Made by a program: the position numbers and the translations under genes. This document shows positions 3,684 to 7,052 of a DNA stretch of 7,052 nucleotides, piece by piece. The stretch spans positions 1 through 7,052 of the forward strand of contig CAMDZU010000069.1 in NCBI GenBank assembly GCA_945910715.1. Reading direction: 5' to 3'. This stretch comes from an uncultured Clostridia bacterium. GTDB lineage: Bacteria > Bacillota > Clostridia > Oscillospirales > Ruminococcaceae. Positions within the stretch are counted from its first letter, which is position 1; every line of letters starts with the position of its first letter. The notes beneath the pieces were generated by a model. It saw nothing but the letters and a program-made list of their open reading frames with translations, searched no databases and was not told the origin of the DNA.

Positions 3684-5768
3684 TTATATCCAGAGTTGAA
3701 ATTCGGTAATTATCCATTGGTCGTCGCCAACGGGACTGAAAGTAACGTAATAGTCGCCGCATGCCTTGCCCTCAAGCACATTTGTTATTCTGAAGGTGCT
3801 GCCCGAAACAGGCTCAATGTAGCTGTAATTGCTTAAAATGCTGTTTCTTGCATAGCCGTCGGCGTGATATATTTCGTTGTTCACATCGGCAAAGGATGTG
3901 TAGAAATTAAGACCGTTAAGCACATCGTCCGTCATTATGCTGTGCGCGTATTCGGTAAATTCCTCGTAGCTGTCAAATTCGGGCATAACAGCCTTATAAT
4001 AGGCAAGGCGGCTATACTGGGGAACATAAACTTGCGAGCTGTAATCATTTTCAACAGCGGCAAGACCTGTTATCTGCTCTGCAAGGACGTAAGCCTTTGC
4101 AAGAAGCTCCGCCTGACCTGCGGTTAAGCAGTCGGGAGCGGTAAATCCACCCTCGTAAATGCTGTCCATATCAAGGATATTGTCCGGCTTTTCGGTGATA
4201 ATGGGCTTTTTGTACTCCGTACCGCGTTCAATGCAGGAGAGCAGCGTTCTGAGAGCCGAATTTGACTCAATGTAGAAATATTCTCCGTCAGCCTTTATAA
4301 AATAGTTGTCGTTTTCGCTGAAATAAAGGGTTATGCTGTAAATATTGCCGTTCTTGTCTGTAAAAGTGAGTTTTCTTTCCTCAAAGCCTGCGTCTTCAAA
4401 GCTTTCGCTGCTTACAAGACGTATTGCCGAAAATGCGTTTACAATGCGGTAAATGTAGTCGGTATCGGAAATTGGCTTTCCGTCCGCCTCGATAAGCTTT
4501 ACGCTGTCCCCGTAAATTACGGGAGCAAGAGCCTTGTACGAGGAGTAAGGAACATTTTGCACGCTGAACATACGCATTTCGCCGTTTTCGTCCGTTAGGG
4601 CAAATTCTGCTGCTTCTGTAACGGTGCTGTTGGTGTAAATGCCCGTTTCCGTGTTTTCTTCGTAAACGTCAAAGCTTTTTACAATGCGGTAAATTCCCGC
4701 TTCAAGGGAAGTGCCGCTGAAGTCAAAGCTCCGTGTGATTTCAGAGGCTTCTGCGCCCGAAACAAGCTGGAATAAGCCTTCCTCTTCAAAGCTTTCCTCG
4801 GAAATTCTGTACCAGCTGCCACCGATTTTCCTTTCAAGGAAAAATTCATTGCCCGAGGTAATATTTACCGTGCTGTCCGTAACATCTGCGCTGAATGAAA
4901 TATTTACTCTGATTTTTTCCTCCGAAAGAGCGGTATCGGAAGTGGCAAATTCAAAGCCCTCAAGCTTATCTCCACTTTCCTCGCTGTAATCGGAAGGATA
5001 GCGGCTGTACGGATTGTCGGCGCTGCTTTCCTTTACAACAAAGCTTGTGGTGTAAATCTCGTCCTCTGCGGAAAGTACCAGTCTGTAAACTCCCTCGTCG
5101 GGGTAAATTTTCGTACCGTCGGAGGTGATTGCGTTAAGGGAAATGTTCTTGTAAAAATTTTGGTTATCCTGTCCGCCGAAGAAAATTGTGCGGCTGTCTG
5201 CATAAGGGGTTACAAGCCATTCCTCGCCGATTTTCTTTTCAAGGGTCAGCGTGGCTTTTCCGCTTTGGCAAAGCGCATAAGAAACAGTGAAATCAATATT
5301 TTCAAAGGAAGGCGTGTAATAAACAGTATATGCCGTTTTAAAATAATTATACTGATTTTGTTCGGAAATATCCTCTTTTTCAAGGTCTGATTTTTTCCAG
5401 AGAGCGGTATTTTTGATTTTTTCCGCTTCCTGTTCGGATTTGTTTTCGTATTCGTAGGTGTAATCGGGCTTATCGGTATTATCTGCCGTAACAATAATTC
5501 CGCTTTCCTGAACGGGAACAGAGGGCGCTTCCTTAAGAGCATTAAAGCCTATAATTCCGCATACTATTGCAAACGAGCCTGCAAGGGCGGCGGGAACTGC
5601 GGGAAACCTCATTCTCCTTGGAGAATCGGGCATTTCAATAAGCTTTACACGCTGTGCGGAGGAGTCGGTGCGCTGAACAAGTCTTGACGAAAAATCGGAG
5701 AAATCCGACTTTGGCTGCTCCGAATCCGCCTTTTGTTTAAGTATAAGAACAATTTCCTTTTTCTTCAA
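3684..5768 (-). CDS. Putative membrane-anchored anti-sigma factor/surface sensor with Ig-like domains, TTG start
   Basis: A 694-residue protein, probably the regulator of the sigma factor it overlaps. Residues 1-54 are a short polar, presumably cytoplasmic segment without the His/Cys motif of zinc anti-sigma factors. Residues 57-78 are a single hydrophobic helix, and 80-694 are presumably outside. The outer part begins with a charged linker (95-140). Two regions (about 145-246 and 285-395) share the pattern LExKIGxxW ... GxYRxV, like the bacterial Ig-like family often called Big_14. The rest (410-694) is not recognised. It is very acidic, tyrosine- and serine-rich, with only three cysteines outside the helix. 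The start is TTG at 5768: AAGGAGG lies 9 nt upstream, and the codon overlaps the sigma stop (TTGA), which indicates translational coupling. The anti-sigma role is inferred from position and topology, since the N-terminus matches no anti-sigma domain I recognise. Confidence 0.75.
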   Translation of the reverse strand: MKKKEIVLILKQKADSEQPKSDFSDFSSRLVQRTDSSAQRVKLIEMPDSPRRMRFPAVPAALAGSFAIVCGIIGFNALKEAPSVPVQESGIIVTADNTDKPDYTYEYENKSEQEAEKIKNTALWKKSDLEKEDISEQNQYNYFKTAYTVYYTPSFENIDFTVSYALCQSGKATLTLEKKIGEEWLVTPYADSRTIFFGGQDNQNFYKNISLNAITSDGTKIYPDEGVYRLVLSAEDEIYTTSFVVKESSADNPYSRYPSDYSEESGDKLEGFEFATSDTALSEEKIRVNISFSADVTDSTVNITSGNEFFLERKIGGSWYRISEESFEEEGLFQLVSGAEASEITRSFDFSGTSLEAGIYRIVKSFDVYEENTETGIYTNSTVTEAAEFALTDENGEMRMFSVQNVPYSSYKALAPVIYGDSVKLIEADGKPISDTDYIYRIVNAFSAIRLVSSESFEDAGFEERKLTFTDKNGNIYSITLYFSENDNYFIKADGEYFYIESNSALRTLLSCIERGTEYKKPIITEKPDNILDMDSIYEGGFTAPDCLTAGQAELLAKAYVLAEQITGLAAVENDYSSQVYVPQYSRLAYYKAVMPEFDSYEEFTEYAHSIMTDDVLNGLNFYTSFADVNNEIYHADGYARNSILSNYSYIEPVSGSTFRITNVLEGKACGDYYVTFSPVGDDQWIITEFQLWI

Positions 5769-6307
5769 GCCTTGCCGCCTCCTTCCGAAAGTAGTTTCTT
5801 AAGCTTTTTCAGCGCTCTTGAATATACCGAGCGCACGTTTGCATAGCTCATTCCCAGAATTTTTGCGATTTCGTAATGCTTAAGTCCCGACGAAACCGAA
5901 AGCGTAACAACATTCTGCTCCGTTTCCGAAAGGACTGAAATCAAGTCAAGATATGTAAGCTCCCCGATTACCGCTTCCGAAATATCCTTTGTATCGGGAA
6001 CTTCGGGAAGCTCCTCCTCGGGAGTTTCAAATCTGCGGCGCTTGATGTAATTCAGCGAGAGATTGCGCGCTATTGTCATAAGCCACGCCTTGACGCTGCC
6101 GCCGTAGAATTTGTCGCAGTTTTCATAGGCGCTGACGAAAACGTCCTGCATTATGTCCTCTGCGGTGCTGTGGTTTTTCACAATAGAAAGGCTGAGCAGA
6201 TAGACTTGCTGCTTGTATTCGGTGTACAGCTTCTGCAAGGCGTCTGCCGAGTCGGGGTCACGGCTGATTATTTTTCCCATCAGCTTTTCCGCTTCGTAGT
6301 TTTTCAT
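5765..6307 (-). CDS. RNA polymerase sigma factor, ECF (sigma-70) family
   Basis: A 180-residue ECF sigma factor that directs RNA polymerase to its own promoter set. Region 2 covers about 22-92: the AEDIMQDVFVSAYE motif (49-62) is the typical core-binding and -10 part, followed by WLMTIARNLSLNYIKRRR (75-92). A short acidic linker (94-118) follows, with no sigma-3 domain. Region 4 covers about 119-173: LSETEQNVVTL, then the helix-turn-helix YEIAKILGMSYANVRSVYSRALKKLKK given in two parts, YEIAKILGMSYANVR (145-159) and SVYSRALKKLKK (160-171). The open frame reaches 6391, but the ATG at 6307 is preferred because AGGTGG lies 8 nt before it and family members start about here. The gene overlaps the next one by 4 bp. 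The target genes cannot be told from this window. No clear ECF-type promoter is seen upstream, so autoregulation is not supported. Confidence 0.92.
   Translation of the reverse strand: MKNYEAEKLMGKIISRDPDSADALQKLYTEYKQQVYLLSLSIVKNHSTAEDIMQDVFVSAYENCDKFYGGSVKAWLMTIARNLSLNYIKRRRFETPEEELPEVPDTKDISEAVIGELTYLDLISVLSETEQNVVTLSVSSGLKHYEIAKILGMSYANVRSVYSRALKKLKKLLSEGGGKA
5778..5784 (-). promoter_or_regulatory. Ribosome binding site that decides the TTG start of the anti-sigma-like gene
   Basis: AAGGAGG is a full consensus SD inside the last codons of the sigma gene, 9 nt before TTG at 5768. No ATG lies nearby in frame, so this site is the main support for the start and for the 4-bp overlap. Confidence 0.8.
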
Positions 6308-6333
6308 GGAGCCAACCACCTTTCCTGCCCCTC

Positions 6334-6359
6334 TGTTATCTGTAACAATCCTGATAACA
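6334..6359. promoter_or_regulatory. Inverted repeat in the leader of the sigma gene, possible operator
   Basis: TGTTATC (6334-6340) and GATAACA (6353-6359) are perfect inverted 7-mers 12 nt apart. A further TAACA at 6343-6347 pairs with TGTTA at 6334-6338. The repeat lies 27 nt before the sigma start. It could be a protein site or an mRNA hairpin that affects translation. Confidence 0.35.
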
Positions 6360-6429
6360 AAATTGTGGCAAAATTTCAGAAAAATTTTCAAAAATTTTTT
6401 CTTTCGTTTTATACAGCGTTTACATTAGT

Positions 6430-6438
6430 ATTGTATCA
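6430..6438 (-). promoter_or_regulatory. Weak candidate -10 for the sigma/anti-sigma operon
   Basis: Minus strand TGATACAAT is an extended -10 (TG at 6438-6437, TACAAT at 6435-6430). The -35 at 17 nt is poor (TTCCTT). The leader would be about 116 nt and contains long A/T tracts (6373-6402). Other A/T-rich -10-like words occur nearby, so the true start is uncertain. Confidence 0.3.
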
Positions 6439-6502
6439 TATTTTAAGGTAAAAAGGAATATTTTATAATGATTTGTAAAAATTTTCATTACTTATTATCA
6501 GA

Positions 6503-6558
6503 TTTGTTATAAATTTGTTAATTATTTGTCATATATAACAAAAATACAAATTTGTATT
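6503..6558. promoter_or_regulatory. Two adjoining palindromes upstream of the plus-strand promoter
   Basis: AATACAAATTTGTATT (6543-6558) is a perfect 16-bp palindrome whose last two bases are the first two of the -35 box. Directly before it, TTTGTTATA (6503-6511) and TATAACAAA (6534-6542) are perfect inverted 9-mers 22 nt apart. The region is very AT-rich, so some symmetry is expected. A 16-bp perfect palindrome touching a -35 is still a fair operator candidate. Confidence 0.45.
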
Positions 6559-6585
6559 GCAATGTTCAAAAAAATATGTTAAAAT
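6557..6585 (+). promoter_or_regulatory. Extended -10 sigma-A-type promoter for the right-edge gene
   Basis: TTGCAA (6557-6562), 17-nt spacer, TAAAAT (6580-6585), with TG one base upstream (TGTTAAAAT). The predicted start is near 6592, which leaves a leader of about 148 nt before the GTG at 6740. Confidence 0.7.
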
Positions 6586-6591
6586 TAAATA

Positions 6592-6750
6592 AAACAATAA
6601 TATGGCATATTGCGGTCTTACCACAAAAGCAAGTAAACTGTCCATATTGTTGAACAGCTTTTCAGCGGCAATGCCGTCCTGCCTGTGCGGCAGGTTCAAT
6701 CGCTGATTGAGATGAAACAGTACAAAAGGGAGTGAGGCTGTGGACAGCCT
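6592..6750 (+). promoter_or_regulatory. Structured 5' leader, candidate riboswitch or translational switch
   Basis: An 11-bp stem with one G-U pair joins 6595-6605 (CAATAATATGG) and 6642-6652 (CCATATTGTTG). Inside it TTGC (6610-6613) can pair with GCAA (6629-6632). A second domain has TCAGCG (6662-6667) with CGCTGA (6701-6706) around the hairpin CCTGCC/GGCAGG (6678-6683 and 6689-6694). Two pairings can hide the start codon: the local hairpin AGGCTG/CAGCCT (6735-6740 and 6745-6750), and CTGTCCA (6638-6644) with TGGACAG (6741-6747). The latter uses three bases of the first stem, so the two exclude each other. The conserved bases of the class I cyclic-di-GMP riboswitch are not seen, and I recognise no known class. 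Structure was read by eye, without energy calculation. Confidence 0.45.
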
Positions 6751-7052
6751 GGAATTGGCATTCGGCGACAGCAGATGTATAAATATAAGGATAGATCTTA
6801 CAAGGGATCTTCCTCTTACCATACTTACAAAAAATCCTCAGATTGCGAAAAAGGATAAGAAAATAAAGCTTGGCGATATTGTAAAGGCGGAGGACCTGCC
6901 GCCTCTTGCAGATATGCTCAACGAAATTGTGACAGGAGTGCAGAAAAACCTCAACGCACATTGCCGTGTTCAGTTCGGGGACGGATACAAGTGGGTTTTC
7001 CTCTGCTGCGAAAGCAGACGTGACGCCTTTAACCGCAGCTTTCATCTTGTGG
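6740..7052 (+). CDS. Probable sensory/signalling protein (PAS-like N-terminus), 3' end outside window
   Basis: A frame open from GTG at 6740 to the right edge (104 codons). An in-frame TGA at 6713 rules out earlier starts, and GTG is the only start codon after it. GGGAG lies 7 nt upstream. The visible part is soluble, without a signal peptide or membrane helix. Residues 9-33 (GDSRCINIRIDL ... TILTKNP) form a first strand-rich part. Residues 42-70 (IKLGDIVKAEDLPPLADMLN ... VQKN) look helical, and 76-90 (RVQFGDGYKWVFLCC) resemble the end of a PAS fold. Such a beginning is common in clostridial GGDEF/EAL cyclic-di-GMP proteins, but no catalytic domain lies in the window, so that is only a guess. 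The gene has its own promoter and a structured leader, and is divergent from the sigma operon. The reality of the CDS is fairly sure; its function is not. Confidence 0.72.
   Translation, partial: MDSLELAFGDSRCINIRIDLTRDLPLTILTKNPQIAKKDKKIKLGDIVKAEDLPPLADMLNEIVTGVQKNLNAHCRVQFGDGYKWVFLCCESRRDAFNRSFHLV

Noticed and set aside
5246..5542. Minus-strand frame of 98 codons inside the anti-sigma-like gene
   Set aside because: Out-of-frame shadow with lysine- and isoleucine-rich random composition.
6308..6391. 28-residue N-terminal extension of the sigma factor
   Set aside because: The extension is unlike ECF N-termini and lacks an SD. ATG at 6307 has AGGTGG at 8 nt and fits the family start.
6592..6739. 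Known cyclic-di-GMP riboswitch before a possible GGDEF/EAL gene
   Set aside because: The conserved bases of the class I aptamer and the shape of class II were not found by eye.
6529..7045. Two minus-strand frames near the right edge (6529-6822 and 6662-7045)
   Set aside because: They are antisense to the promoter, leader and coding part of the plus-strand gene, which has a better start, SD and promoter.

Overview
The window reads as a low-to-moderate GC Firmicute. The consensus SD sites (GGAGG, AAGGAGG), TTG and GTG starts, extended -10 sigma-A promoters and DUF4190-type proteins suggest a gut or rumen clostridium of the Ruminococcus type. The genus is an inference; no rRNA or marker gene is present.

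Layout. Positions 1-2530 (minus strand) hold an ancient tandem duplication of a two-gene unit: extended -10 promoter, small cysteine-rich DUF4190-like membrane protein, intercistronic terminator-like hairpin, Lgt-family membrane enzyme. The downstream Lgt copy runs off the left edge. The two Lgt copies differ at about 33 of 213 residues and share an altered Lgt active-site motif. Next (2579-3106, minus) is an AAG/MPG-type 3-methyladenine DNA glycosylase. It is divergent from a 54-residue small protein (3194-3358, plus, GTG start), with a perfect inverted repeat between them. Positions 3359-3683 are a non-coding convergent region with a strong terminator and a long imperfect hairpin. Then comes a minus-strand two-gene operon: an ECF sigma factor (5765-6307) followed by a 694-residue single-pass membrane protein (3684-5768, TTG start, overlapping by TTGA). 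The second protein is probably the cognate anti-sigma and surface sensor, and it appears to carry two bacterial Ig-like domains. Positions 6308-6739 hold operator-like palindromes, a good plus-strand promoter and a leader of about 148 nt with mutually exclusive pairings that can cover the GTG start of a plus-strand gene. That gene is truncated by the right edge and looks like the start of a sensory (PAS-like) protein.

How the parts may work together. The sigma/anti-sigma pair looks like a cell-envelope stress switch. The duplicated Lgt/DUF4190 units are also envelope proteins. Nothing in the sequence ties them to this sigma factor, because their promoters are of housekeeping type. The most unusual points are the duplicated unit with its non-canonical Lgt motif and conserved hairpin, the anti-sigma architecture, and the switch-like leader at 6592-6750.
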